NCBI GenBank assembly: GCA_937927195.1 | Contig: CALBCY010000146.1 | Coordinates: 1-64,000 of the forward strand | Reading direction: 5' to 3' | Length of the DNA stretch: 64,000 nt | Source: an uncultured Chitinophagales bacterium | Lineage (GTDB): Bacteria > Bacteroidota > Bacteroidia > Chitinophagales > UBA2359 | Shown here: one piece after another, positions 43,892 through 53,120 of the stretch | How the letters are laid out: each line of letters starts with the position of its first letter | Numbering within the stretch: position 1 is the stretch's first letter | Position numbers and translations under genes: made by a program | Notes under the pieces: generated by a model | The model's input: the letters and a program-made list of their open reading frames with translations, nothing else | Told to the model about the DNA's origin: nothing | Databases searched by the model: none

Positions 43892-44950
43892 ATGAAATAC
43901 ATTATCAGTGGTATACAACAAATAGGAATTGGAATTCCCAATGTTTACGAAGCTTGGAAATTTTACCGTCAAAATTTTGGAATGGATGTTCCGGTTTTTG
44001 ATGAAGCAGCGACTGCTGATTTGATGTTGCCTTATACAGGTGGTAAGCCACATGATCGACATGCCGTTTTAGCTATGAATCTTCAAGGTGGAGGAGGTTT
44101 TGAAATATGGCAATATACTTCTCGCAAGCCAGTGCTTCCCGATTTTGAAGTTCAGTTGGGCGACTTTGGTATTTTTGCTACTAAAATCAAATGTAAATCG
44201 GCAAAGCAAGTCTATGATTTGTATATGAAAAAGGATTTGAAGGTCATTGGTTTGTTGGGGGAGGATCCAGCTGGTCGAGATACATTTTACATTTTGGATC
44301 CTTATGGCAATTACTTTCAATTGGTGGAATCGGAAAATTGGTTTCAAGGTGGTAAACATTTGACAGGAGGTGCTTATGGTGCTGTGATCGGTGTAAGCGA
44401 TATGGAAAAGTCCAAGAAGTTTTACAAGGAGATTTTGGGTTACGATGAAGTGGTCTATGAAATGGACAATAAGTTTTCAGACTATCAAGCAATTCCAGGT
44501 GGAGCTTATTACTTTAAAAGAGTCTTGTTGAGGCATTCCAAAGCCAGAAAAGGCGCCTTTAGTAATTTGTTGGGCAGCAGTGAAATTGAATTGGTTCAAA
44601 GTGTTGAAAGAAAAGGTAGACCGATATTTGAAAATAGGTTCTGGGGAGATAGAGGATTCATACATTTGTGTTTTGATATCAATGGAATGGATGAGCTGAA
44701 ATGGAAATGCGACAACTTTGGACAGCCCTTTACAGTCGACAGTGGAACCAGCTTTGACATGGAAGATGCCGCAGGAAGATTTGCCTATATTGAAGATCCA
44801 GACGGGACATTGATTGAATTTGTCGAGACACACAAACTACCAATCTTAAAGAAAATTGGTTGGTATAAAAATTTACAAAAAAGAGATCCTTTACAGCCTT
44901 TGCCCAATTGGATGTTGAAAGCGATGAAATTCAATCGGGTGAAGGATTGA
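43892..44950 (+). CDS. Two-domain VOC/glyoxalase-fold protein
   Basis: The 352-residue protein has two vicinal-oxygen-chelate domains, at about 5-150 (IQQIGIGIPNVYEAWKFYRQNFG, ending FYILDPYGNYFQLVE) and about 160-310 (AVIGVSDMEKSKKFYKEILGY, ending FAYIEDPDGTLIEFVE). Each ends with the typical DPxGxxxxxxE metal-ligand motif. Possible roles are dioxygenase or lyase; it is not a clear HPPD match, as it is shorter and lacks the HPPD C-terminus. The substrate is unknown. It is preceded by a repeat-filled spacer. Confidence 0.8.
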   Translation: MKYIISGIQQIGIGIPNVYEAWKFYRQNFGMDVPVFDEAATADLMLPYTGGKPHDRHAVLAMNLQGGGGFEIWQYTSRKPVLPDFEVQLGDFGIFATKIKCKSAKQVYDLYMKKDLKVIGLLGEDPAGRDTFYILDPYGNYFQLVESENWFQGGKHLTGGAYGAVIGVSDMEKSKKFYKEILGYDEVVYEMDNKFSDYQAIPGGAYYFKRVLLRHSKARKGAFSNLLGSSEIELVQSVERKGRPIFENRFWGDRGFIHLCFDINGMDELKWKCDNFGQPFTVDSGTSFDMEDAAGRFAYIEDPDGTLIEFVETHKLPILKKIGWYKNLQKRDPLQPLPNWMLKAMKFNRVKD

Positions 44951-45054
44951 AGCAAGAAAGTAATCCCGTGTTTATCGTAAGGTTGAGATAAAGTCAAGAT
45001 AATTTCTAGTAATCATATTTTGACTTAAAATACCAAATATTCTGTGGATTGTCC

Positions 45055-45062
45055 TACTTTTG
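45055..45062 (+). promoter_or_regulatory. Possible -7 element of iaaA
   Basis: TACTTTTG fits TAnnTTTG, 17 bp upstream of the chosen ATG. A TTTG at 45019-45022 is further upstream than the normal spacing, so only the -7 box is supported. Confidence 0.35.
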
Positions 45063-45079
45063 CGGCAAATAAGAAATGT

Positions 45080-46009
45080 ATGAAAATATTCTCGATTGCT
45101 ATACATGGTGGCGCAGGCACATTGGTAAAGGGCATGATGACCCCGGAAAAAGAAACGGCCTATAAATCAGCACTAAAGACAGCATTGGATGAAGGATACC
45201 AATTGCTTGAAAACGGTGGCTCTTCAGTGGAGGCTGTTGAGTTAGCGGTAAGATTGCTAGAAGATTCTCCCTTGTTCAATGCGGGCAAAGGTAGTGTGTT
45301 TACTTCAACTGGCAGTCACGAGATGGATGCCTCTATCATGGATGGCAGCACCTTAAATGCGGGGGCTGTATCATTTGTCGAAGGAGTTAAAAATCCAATT
45401 ACTTTAGCAAAAGATGTTATGGAAAAAAGTGAGCATGTGTTTCTCGCAGGAGAAGGGGCAATGGAATTTGCCCGCAATCACAATCATAAATTTGAAAATG
45501 AAACCTATTTTCATGATGACCTGAGATATAATCAATGGCAGGAAATTAAGGGTACAGATGGTTTTCAATTGGATCATTCTCTGAAAAAAGATTCAAAATT
45601 TGGTACAGTAGGAGCAGTAGCCTGCGACCAGTTTGGCAACATTGCTGCTGCTACTTCAACAGGAGGAATGACCAATAAAAAATTTGGCAGAGTTGGTGAT
45701 AGTCCCATGATTGGGGCAGGTAATTATGCCAATAATAAGACTTGTGCAGTATCTTGTACTGGCAGTGGTGAGTTCTTTATTAGGGGGGTCATAGCCTATG
45801 ATGTTGCTTGCTTAATAGAACATAAAGAATTGTCTTTGGAAGCAGCAGCCTCAGAAGTAGTTCACAAAAGACTGTTAGATATTGGTGGAGATGGGGGGGT
45901 GATAGCCATTAATACAAAAGGAGAAATCACAATGCCATTCAACACAGAAGGAATGTACAGAGCCAGTAAATCTTCAAATGGTGAAGAGCTCATAGCAATT
46001 TATAAATAG
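45080..46009 (+). CDS. iaaA: Isoaspartyl peptidase/L-asparaginase (Ntn hydrolase)
   Basis: This 309-residue protein is a type 2 asparaginase that cleaves itself to expose a catalytic Thr and hydrolyses beta-aspartyl dipeptides. The leading AIHGGAGTL, NAGKGSVFTSTG and MDASIMDG are followed by the cleavage site with Thr176 (KFGTVGAVA), then STGGMTNK and VGDSPMIGAG. The longer frame from a GTG at 45044 adds 12 residues of poor fit; the ATG at 45080 is preferred. With cphB and cphA next door it most likely splits beta-Asp-Arg from cyanophycin into Asp and Arg. Confidence 0.93.
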   Translation: MKIFSIAIHGGAGTLVKGMMTPEKETAYKSALKTALDEGYQLLENGGSSVEAVELAVRLLEDSPLFNAGKGSVFTSTGSHEMDASIMDGSTLNAGAVSFVEGVKNPITLAKDVMEKSEHVFLAGEGAMEFARNHNHKFENETYFHDDLRYNQWQEIKGTDGFQLDHSLKKDSKFGTVGAVACDQFGNIAAATSTGGMTNKKFGRVGDSPMIGAGNYANNKTCAVSCTGSGEFFIRGVIAYDVACLIEHKELSLEAAASEVVHKRLLDIGGDGGVIAINTKGEITMPFNTEGMYRASKSSNGEELIAIYK

Positions 46010-46089
46010 ACCTTAGATTTTAGATATTGTATGAAATGACTTTCAGTCTTATGGGCAATTGGTACAAAGTAATAAGTACAAAAGGACAA

Positions 46090-46139
46090 AGACAATTCGA
46101 GTAAAGACAATTCACGAATTGTCTTTACTCGAATTGTCT
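46090..46139. repeat. 24-bp-arm perfect hairpin between iaaA and cphB
   Basis: Arms 46090-46113 and 46116-46139 are perfect reverse complements separated by 2 bases. Each arm is itself built of GACAATTC, GAGTAAA, GACAATTC, so a direct repeat lies within the inverted repeat. It lies between convergent genes, where a two-way terminator would be expected, but no T-run follows on either side. Confidence 0.85.
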
Positions 46140-46271
46140 CAATTCAGGATAAACAAAAAGTCTTTATACTTTAAACTTTATACTAATAGCGTAGCGATCT
46201 TTGTACTAAAACCGACTCGATCTAAAATCAGGTCCGGTCGACGTTTCGATAATATCTAGTAGTGAAACAGT

Positions 46272-47135
46272 TTATATAAAATCTGCACCTATCGGCAAAA
46301 CAGAAACAATCCTTTTCGAAATATCATAAGAATCACTATTCGACAATACATGAGTGATCATATTTGTAATGGTCATTGGAGTACCTTCTTCCAAATGTTG
46401 CTCGTTGTTATGCGTCAATTTACTACCATCAAAAATGATAACCATCCCTGATCCAATAACCGTGCAATCATTCCCATTTTTTATGATCAATCCAGTATCT
46501 TCCGCAAGTCCAATTCCTATTAAATTGGGAAATTTGGCAACCGCTTCGGATTGCCTTCCAAATCTACCTCTTTGTATAAAATGAGTATCAAAGATTATCT
46601 CTGGGATCAAATTTAGTCCCTTATACATTGATACTGCACCTTTAATAAATGAATCTTGTGCACTTCCTCCTGCTATCATTTCAGTTGACATTGCCATCGC
46701 TCCGGCACTTGTTCCCGCTATCACAAAACCTTCCTCATTATGATAACGATCTACCATCAATTTATGAATGGTGGTCCCTCCGATCTTATCTGTAATTTTA
46801 GACTGATCACCACCTGAAAACATGACACAGTCTGCATTTCGGATCAACTCGATTGTTTCTGGCTTTTCTGAATCTTCTACCTTTCTAATATGGAGAAGAT
46901 TCACATTATTACATCCCAATGCTGTAAATGCACCCATGTATATTTCTCCCACCTCTACAGGAATACTAGAGGCGGTAGTAATCACTACTATATTGGCATC
47001 TATTCCTCCTGCTTCTTTGACAACATGAAACAGTATGCCTTCCTGAATAAATTCAAGGTTATACTTTTCTTCTTGTCCAAGCCCTTTGTCTTCATTTCCG
47101 CCTATTGGAATGAGTGTTCCTTTGATATTTCTCAT
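46272..47135 (-). CDS. cphB: Cyanophycinase
   Basis: CphB is a serine exopeptidase that releases beta-Asp-Arg dipeptides from cyanophycin. The 287-residue protein has the family lead GTLIPIGGNEDKG, the MFSGGDQSKI loop (about 105-115) and the nucleophile Ser143 in AGTSAGAMAMS, as in known cyanophycinases, then GLNLIPEIIFDTHFIQRGRFGR. There is no signal peptide, so it acts in the cytoplasm where cyanophycin granules form. It is divergent from cphA with 106 bp between, so the two can be regulated from one shared region. Confidence 0.95.
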   Translation of the reverse strand: MRNIKGTLIPIGGNEDKGLGQEEKYNLEFIQEGILFHVVKEAGGIDANIVVITTASSIPVEVGEIYMGAFTALGCNNVNLLHIRKVEDSEKPETIELIRNADCVMFSGGDQSKITDKIGGTTIHKLMVDRYHNEEGFVIAGTSAGAMAMSTEMIAGGSAQDSFIKGAVSMYKGLNLIPEIIFDTHFIQRGRFGRQSEAVAKFPNLIGIGLAEDTGLIIKNGNDCTVIGSGMVIIFDGSKLTHNNEQHLEEGTPMTITNMITHVLSNSDSYDISKRIVSVLPIGADFI

Positions 47136-47241
47136 GTAAAATTCAAAAATTTAGAATAAAAATCAAAAATACGACAATAATCTCATCGAGTTTCAATGAA
47201 ATCTTTATCTTTCAGAATATGTCAAACAAAATCCATATTAA

Positions 47242-49878
47242 ATGAAGATTATAAGCATCAATGCAATGAGAGGACCTAACTATTGGTCAGTTAGAAGACA
47301 TAAACTTATCGTTATGGTGCTTGACATCGAAGAGATGGAAGAATTGCCCTCCAATAAAATTGATGGTTTTAAAGACCGGTTGGTTTCAATGTTCCCTACT
47401 ATGTATGAGCATCGTTGTTCGGTGGGAACGGCTGGCGGCTTTTTTCAAAGAGTCGAGGAGGGAACCTGGATGGGACATATTATTGAGCATATTGCTTTAG
47501 AAATACAGACCCTCGCGGGTATGGATGTGGGATTTGGAAGAACAAGAGATTATGGTCAATTGGGCGTTTATAATGTCGTATTTGCCTACATGGAAGAAAA
47601 AGTTGGCAGGTACGCAGCAGAATGCTCGGTTAAAATTTGTGAATCTTTAATCAAAGGAGAAGCCTATGATATGGATAAAGATATACAGAAGATGCGAGAA
47701 CTTCGAGAAGATGAACGACTGGGGCCTAGTACTGGTTCTATCATAGCAGAAGCAGAATCAAGAGGTATTCCATGGATAAGGTTAAATAAATACTCGCTTT
47801 GTCAACTTGGCTATGGGGCTAATCAAAAGCGAATTCAAGCCACAGTCACGAGCGAGACGAGCAGCATAGGGGTAGAAATAGCTTGTGATAAAGAGGATAC
47901 AAAGTTTTTATTGGAGAACGCCGAAGTTGAAGTACCTAAAGGTGAAATTATCAGAAGGGAAAGTAGTCTGGAATCTTCCTGCAAATATGTAGGATATCCG
48001 CTCGTAGTAAAGCCGGTGAACGGCAATCACGGTAGAGGAATTACCGTAAATATTAGAAACTATGAAGATGCTTTGGCCGCATTTCACATCGCAAAAAAAG
48101 TTTCTAAGGCAATCATCATTGAAAAATTCATTACAGGAGAGGATTACAGATTATTGGTTATTAACAATGTATTAGTTGCAGCTGCTTTGCGAACACCCGC
48201 GCATGTTATAGGAGATGGAAGGTCGACCATTCAAGAATTAATAAATGTCGTAAATAGCGACCCCCGAAGAGGCTATGGTCATGAAAAGGAATTGACCCAA
48301 ATCACTGTGAATGAACTAACAGAGACCATCATAAAAGATGCAGGGTTTACAGTTGATTCGGTACTAAAAGAAGGGGAAAGATTAATTTTAAAAGATACGG
48401 CAAATTTAAGTACAGGAGGAACTGCAGAAGATGTGACAGAAATCGTCCACCCAGCAAATGTGGCGATGGTTGAACGAATTTCCAAAATAATTGATCTTGA
48501 TATCTGTGGTGTTGATATTATGACCACCGATATTTCTAAACCTCTGTCTGAAACAGGAGGGGCAGTATTGGAAGTAAATGCAGGACCAGGTTTTAGAATG
48601 CATTTGGCTCCTGCATCTGGCTTGCCTCGAAATGTTGCCGCACCTGTGATTGATAAACTATTTCCTCAAAACGGAGACAACGGCAGAATTCCAATCATTG
48701 CAATAACTGGAACCAATGGTAAAACTACCACAAGCAGATTGATTGCTCACATATTAAAAATGAGTGGATACAGAGTCGGATATACAACCAGTGATGGCGT
48801 ATATATTCAAAACAGACTTTTGATGAAAGGAGATTGTACTGGTCCCAGTAGTACTGAGTTTGTATTGAAAGATCCTACGGTTAACTTTGCGGTACTAGAA
48901 TGTGCAAGAGGAGGATTATTAAGAGCTGGACTAGGTTTTAAATATTGCAACATAGGTATTGTGACAAATGTGTCAGCCGATCATTTAGGCCTTAGCGGTA
49001 TCAATTCATTGGACCAGTTGGCAAGATTAAAAGGAGTCATTCCTGAAACAGTGCTTCCTGATGGTTATGCAATATTAAATGCAGATGACCCTTTGGTCTA
49101 TGGTATGAGAAAAAACCTGGATTGTAATGTTGCGCTCTTTTCTATGGATGAAAACAATCCCCACATTTTAGATAAGCAAAACAAGGGGGGAATAACCGCT
49201 ATTTATGAAAACGGTTATGTAACCATTTGCCGTGGAAAATGGAAAATGCGAATTATGAAAGCAAAGTACATTCCATTGACTTATGGAGGGAAAGCCAAAT
49301 TTATGATTCAAAACGTATTGCCATCCATATTGGCGGCTACTATACATGGCATAAGCATAGAAAACATGAAAGCAGCTTTGGAAACATTTATACCATCTCC
49401 GTCTCAAACTCCAGGCAGGCTGAATTTGTTTGAATTCAAAGACTTTACGATTCTTTTGGATTATGCACACAATCCTGCTGGATTAAGAGGGCTCCAAGCC
49501 TTTACTAACAATATGGAAGCCAGTATAAAAGTTGGAATTATTGCCGGAATTGGTGACAGAAGGGAACAAGATAATAATGAAATGGGTAGCATCGCTGCTG
49601 AAATGTTCGATGAAATTATTATCAGACAAGACAAGAGGCTTAGAGGCAAAACGGAAGAAGAATTAATCAAAATGTTGCAGGACGGCATAAAAATGAAAGA
49701 CCCAAACAAAAAGACAACCATCATTCCATCAGAAAAAGAGGCGATCACCTTTGCAGTGAAAAATGCAAAAAAGGATGCACTTATTATTCTCTGCAGTGAT
49801 GTTATTCCTGATGCATTAGAACTGGTACAAAAATTTAAAGAGCAAGAGATGAATGGAATTCCATTCTCAGCAGATTAA
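47242..49878 (+). CDS. cphA: Cyanophycin synthetase
   Basis: CphA makes cyanophycin, a poly-Asp backbone with Arg side chains, from Asp, Arg and ATP. The 878-residue protein has the normal three-part layout: an N-terminal domain (1-160; RGPNYWSVRRHKLIVM, EGTWMGHIIEHIALE), an ATP-grasp domain (about 200-480; KPVNGNHGRGITVNIR), and a Mur-ligase-like domain (from about 485) with P-loop GTNGKTTT at 490-497 and LLDYAHNPAG. Length and motifs match cyanobacterial CphA1. It shows no truncation. Confidence 0.96.
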   Translation: MKIISINAMRGPNYWSVRRHKLIVMVLDIEEMEELPSNKIDGFKDRLVSMFPTMYEHRCSVGTAGGFFQRVEEGTWMGHIIEHIALEIQTLAGMDVGFGRTRDYGQLGVYNVVFAYMEEKVGRYAAECSVKICESLIKGEAYDMDKDIQKMRELREDERLGPSTGSIIAEAESRGIPWIRLNKYSLCQLGYGANQKRIQATVTSETSSIGVEIACDKEDTKFLLENAEVEVPKGEIIRRESSLESSCKYVGYPLVVKPVNGNHGRGITVNIRNYEDALAAFHIAKKVSKAIIIEKFITGEDYRLLVINNVLVAAALRTPAHVIGDGRSTIQELINVVNSDPRRGYGHEKELTQITVNELTETIIKDAGFTVDSVLKEGERLILKDTANLSTGGTAEDVTEIVHPANVAMVERISKIIDLDICGVDIMTTDISKPLSETGGAVLEVNAGPGFRMHLAPASGLPRNVAAPVIDKLFPQNGDNGRIPIIAITGTNGKTTTSRLIAHILKMSGYRVGYTTSDGVYIQNRLLMKGDCTGPSSTEFVLKDPTVNFAVLECARGGLLRAGLGFKYCNIGIVTNVSADHLGLSGINSLDQLARLKGVIPETVLPDGYAILNADDPLVYGMRKNLDCNVALFSMDENNPHILDKQNKGGITAIYENGYVTICRGKWKMRIMKAKYIPLTYGGKAKFMIQNVLPSILAATIHGISIENMKAALETFIPSPSQTPGRLNLFEFKDFTILLDYAHNPAGLRGLQAFTNNMEASIKVGIIAGIGDRREQDNNEMGSIAAEMFDEIIIRQDKRLRGKTEEELIKMLQDGIKMKDPNKKTTIIPSEKEAITFAVKNAKKDALIILCSDVIPDALELVQKFKEQEMNGIPFSAD

Positions 49879-50195
49879 TGTTATGAACTTAAGTATTAAA
49901 CAAAAAATATTTCGCTGTTGTTTGTAGTTGGCAATCGCTGATGATATTCAACAGATGATATTCTAATTCGCTTTTGCACTTGGAGAAAATGTTTCCCGCT
50001 CCACCCAGTCATCTCGACCAGATGGGAGAGGTGTTTTTGTTCATAGCTTAAGCTTGTTAGCTGCCAGATGAATTTTTAAAACGCGGTTAATACACCCGTT
50101 CCATTTTTTATTTCAACCCTTGCAAAGATATCCTATCAACCAAGCAACTGTTAAATTATGTTTTGCGTTTTAATATTGTATCAAAACTCATCGAA
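49879..50195. other. Gene-free spacer, 317 bp
   Basis: It holds two copies of GATGATATTC (49940 and 49954) with a 14-bp period, and a segment at 50009-50031 (GTCATCTCGACC...GGGAGAGG) that resembles a dispersed element also present near 59851. No gene is visible and no clear terminator follows cphA. Confidence 0.5.
50009..50031. repeat. Dispersed element, GTCATnTCGAC type
   Basis: GTCATCTCGACCAGATGGG followed by AGAGG resembles GTCATTTCGACGCAGGAG at 59851-59874. I recall this phrase as widely scattered in intergenic DNA of many bacteria. Confidence 0.45.
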
Positions 50196-50546
50196 ATGCA
50201 AAAAGAAATGCAAAAATTGAATTTTAGAATACTTATTGTTTTAGTTTTAGGAATTACTTTTTTATTTTTCTCTTCTTGTACCAAATTATCTTATTTGGAA
50301 GCGGAGGTCTATTCTTGTTGTAATATTTGGGATGATTTGGAAGATGTGCTCGAATCAGATTCGGTTGAAGATAAAGTTAAAGCCTACTTGGACCAAAATG
50401 AAATTAGATATTACAACGTTGAAGTAGTAAAGGTTGGCGAGCCAGAGGTTTGTGTTACTTGTTGTGAATGCTCTAGTGGTCAAAAAGTAATTATTGAAAT
50501 TGATGAACAGGAGGAAGAAGCAGCTGGCGATTTAGGATTTGAGTGA
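50196..50546 (+). CDS. Small Cys-rich lipoprotein
   Basis: The 116-residue protein (start ATG at 50196; the ATG at 50208 is also possible) has a lipoprotein signal ending in LFFSSC. The mature part is acidic and has two Cys clusters, SCCNIWDD and CVTCCECSSG, with a coiled acidic region between. I do not recognise a family. It lies 23 bp before a TonB receptor and in the same operon, so it may hold a metal or assist uptake; this is inference from context and the Cys pairs only. Confidence 0.65.
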   Translation: MQKEMQKLNFRILIVLVLGITFLFFSSCTKLSYLEAEVYSCCNIWDDLEDVLESDSVEDKVKAYLDQNEIRYYNVEVVKVGEPEVCVTCCECSSGQKVIIEIDEQEEEAAGDLGFE

Positions 50547-50569
50547 TTTTACCGACATAGAAAAACCCC

Positions 50570-53110
50570 ATGAAGAATAAGTTATTTAAAACGATTTTTT
50601 GTTCTGTTTTTTTCTTAATGATTGGACAAGTATTAACTGCGCAAAAATACACCTTGTCTGGTTATTTAGATGATTCAGTAAATGGAGAGAAATTAATCGG
50701 CGCAACCATTTATGTTCCACAATTGGAGCAAGGAACAATTACCAATACCTATGGATTTTATTCCCTTAGTGTCCCCTCAGGCAAATACAACATACAATTT
50801 TCTTATATTGGCTATGAAGCCCAAACACTAGAAATAGACCTAAGCAAAGACATTGAGTTGGATGTGCATATGAATCCAAGTCTTACCTTGCAAGAAGTGG
50901 AAGTGGTTGCCACACAATCAGAAGAAAAGATAGAAGAAAAATCTCAGATGAGTACCATTGATGTTGGGATCAGTCAAATCAAAAGTTTGCCAGCATTATT
51001 GGGAGAAGTAGATATTCTAAAAACCATTCAATTATTGCCTGGTGTTCAATCTGGAACTGAAGGTAGTTCAGGAATATATGTGAGAGGTGGAGGTCCTGAT
51101 CAGAATTTGATTTTGTTGGATGGAGTTCCTATTTACAATGTTTCTCATTTGTTCGGGTTTTTCTCCGTTTTCAATGCAGATGCCATTCGAAAAGTGGAGT
51201 TGGTCAAAGGTGGTTTCCCAGCGAGATATGGAGGACAGCTTTCCTCAGTTTTGAACATCAACATGAAAGAAGGGAATTCTAAGGAACTGCATGGTGAAGG
51301 CTCTATTGGATTAATTTCCTCAAAATTGACGATTGAAGGCCCCATAATTAAAGACAAAACTTCTTTTATTATTTCCGGCAGAAGAACTTACGCAGATTTG
51401 TTATTTAAGCCATTGATTAAAAGAGCCTCAAAAATTGACGATTCCAATACGAATCCTGACGGTTCATCCTATTCCTATAAAGAAAATACCAATGCAGGTT
51501 ATTTTTTTTATGATCTAAATGCAAAGGTGAATCATAAATTTTCAGACAAAGATCGACTCTATTTGAGTTATTATGGTGGTCGTGACAAAGGGGGGGCAGA
51601 AACTGATTATGACAATGAACAATCCTATGGTGATGGACTGGGTTTTGAAGATTCTGGATCAACTAATTTTGGTTTGGCATGGGGTAATCAAATTATGTCT
51701 TTAAGGTGGAATCATCAGTTTAGTAAAAAATTGTTTGCCAATACAACAGCCATTTATTCTTATTACGACTTTACTGCGAGTAATGATTATGAAGACAATT
51801 ACAAGGATACTTATTATGATTTCGAAAGTATGGAAATCAAAACAAATGAAAATAAATTTTCGGGTGAGTTTGACTACAGCTCCAAGATTCGTGACATCGG
51901 ATTGAAGTTTGACTTGGATTATGTGCCCAATCCCAATCATTATATAAAGTTTGGGGCATCTGCTGTTAAGCATAAATTTACTCCGGGTGTTTTTGCTTAT
52001 AAAGAGGAAGATTCACAATTCACAAGCATTGATACCACCCTCACAACAGAACCTGTTAATGCAGGAGAGTATTATGTTTATGGGGAGGATGATTTCAATA
52101 TAGGAAGTCGAATTAAAGTAAATGCAGGTTTGCATGCTTCTGCCTTTTTTGTGAAAGATACTTCCTATTTCAGTTTGCAACCGAGGTTGTCAATGCGTTA
52201 CATGGTCAATCCACATTGGTCGGTAAAAGGTTCCTATGCAATGATGACCCAATACCTGCATCTTTTGAGCAATTCGGGCTTGAGTTTGCCGACAGATTTG
52301 TGGGTGCCACCGACAGATATTATTGGTCCACAGCGTTCTTGGCAAGTGGCTTTGGGTTTGGCTCATACTTTCAAAGAACAATACGAAGTAAGCGTGGAAG
52401 CCTATTACAAAGAAATGAAAGATTTGATTTCCTATAAAGAAGGAGCTAGTTTCATTCTAATAGGGGAGAGTTGGGAAAACAAAGTTACTGTAGGGGATGG
52501 TGATTCAAAAGGAATAGAATTGTTTGTTCAGAAGAAGAAAGGAAAGACTTCAGGTTGGCTGGGATATACGCTAAGCTGGACCAACAGAGTTTTTCCAGGT
52601 GGGCCACATCCTACTAACCCAGAAATATTTTTTGATCCCATCAATTTTGGAGAAACTTATGCCTATAAATATGATCGCCGCCATGATTTTAGTATAGCGG
52701 TTAATCATCGATTCAATGAAAAATTGGAATTGGGAGTTGTTTGGGTTTACGGAACCGGAAATTCGGTTACCTTGCCAGCTTCTGAATATGTAGGCGTTGA
52801 TGAATATGGGCTAGACAATGATTACTATTATTATGAATATGGTGATCAAGTTATAGATTATGGCAACAAAAATGCTTATCGAATGAGGGCCTATCATCGT
52901 TTGGACATCGGATTGAATATATATACGAAACCCAAATGGGGCGAAGGCCGGTGGTCAATTGGAACCTACAATACTTACAGCAGGAAAAATCCATTCTTTA
53001 TCTACAAAGATTCAGCAAGAGATAATGACACTGGAGAGTTTAAAACAGTTTTTAAACAGGTTTCCTTGTTTCCAATTATTCCTTCTGTTGCTTATTATTT
53101 CAAATTTTAA
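50570..53110 (+). CDS. TonB-dependent receptor with carboxypeptidase-like N-terminal domain
   Basis: The 846-residue protein has a signal peptide (FCSVFFLMIGQVLTAQ), a carboxypeptidase-D regulatory-like domain (about 25-110, LIGATIYVPQLEQGTITN), a plug with LLPGVQSGTEGSSGIYVRG and DGVPIYNVSHLFG, and a barrel ending in VAYYFKF. It is followed after 10 bp by a DUF4249 lipoprotein, a pairing common in Bacteroidota and distinct from SusC/SusD. The substrate is unknown. Confidence 0.92.
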   Translation: MKNKLFKTIFCSVFFLMIGQVLTAQKYTLSGYLDDSVNGEKLIGATIYVPQLEQGTITNTYGFYSLSVPSGKYNIQFSYIGYEAQTLEIDLSKDIELDVHMNPSLTLQEVEVVATQSEEKIEEKSQMSTIDVGISQIKSLPALLGEVDILKTIQLLPGVQSGTEGSSGIYVRGGGPDQNLILLDGVPIYNVSHLFGFFSVFNADAIRKVELVKGGFPARYGGQLSSVLNINMKEGNSKELHGEGSIGLISSKLTIEGPIIKDKTSFIISGRRTYADLLFKPLIKRASKIDDSNTNPDGSSYSYKENTNAGYFFYDLNAKVNHKFSDKDRLYLSYYGGRDKGGAETDYDNEQSYGDGLGFEDSGSTNFGLAWGNQIMSLRWNHQFSKKLFANTTAIYSYYDFTASNDYEDNYKDTYYDFESMEIKTNENKFSGEFDYSSKIRDIGLKFDLDYVPNPNHYIKFGASAVKHKFTPGVFAYKEEDSQFTSIDTTLTTEPVNAGEYYVYGEDDFNIGSRIKVNAGLHASAFFVKDTSYFSLQPRLSMRYMVNPHWSVKGSYAMMTQYLHLLSNSGLSLPTDLWVPPTDIIGPQRSWQVALGLAHTFKEQYEVSVEAYYKEMKDLISYKEGASFILIGESWENKVTVGDGDSKGIELFVQKKKGKTSGWLGYTLSWTNRVFPGGPHPTNPEIFFDPINFGETYAYKYDRRHDFSIAVNHRFNEKLELGVVWVYGTGNSVTLPASEYVGVDEYGLDNDYYYYEYGDQVIDYGNKNAYRMRAYHRLDIGLNIYTKPKWGEGRWSIGTYNTYSRKNPFFIYKDSARDNDTGEFKTVFKQVSLFPIIPSVAYYFKF

Positions 53111-53120
53111 GGTTGTTACT

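Noticed and set aside
46090-46139. The long hairpin as an ordinary intrinsic terminator
   Set aside because: No T-run on either side and the stem is longer and the loop shorter than in the terminators seen elsewhere in this window.
52959-53120. 54-codon N-terminal extension of the DUF4249 gene
   Set aside because: It overlaps the TonB receptor coding sequence, and the ATG at 53121 begins a clear lipoprotein signal.
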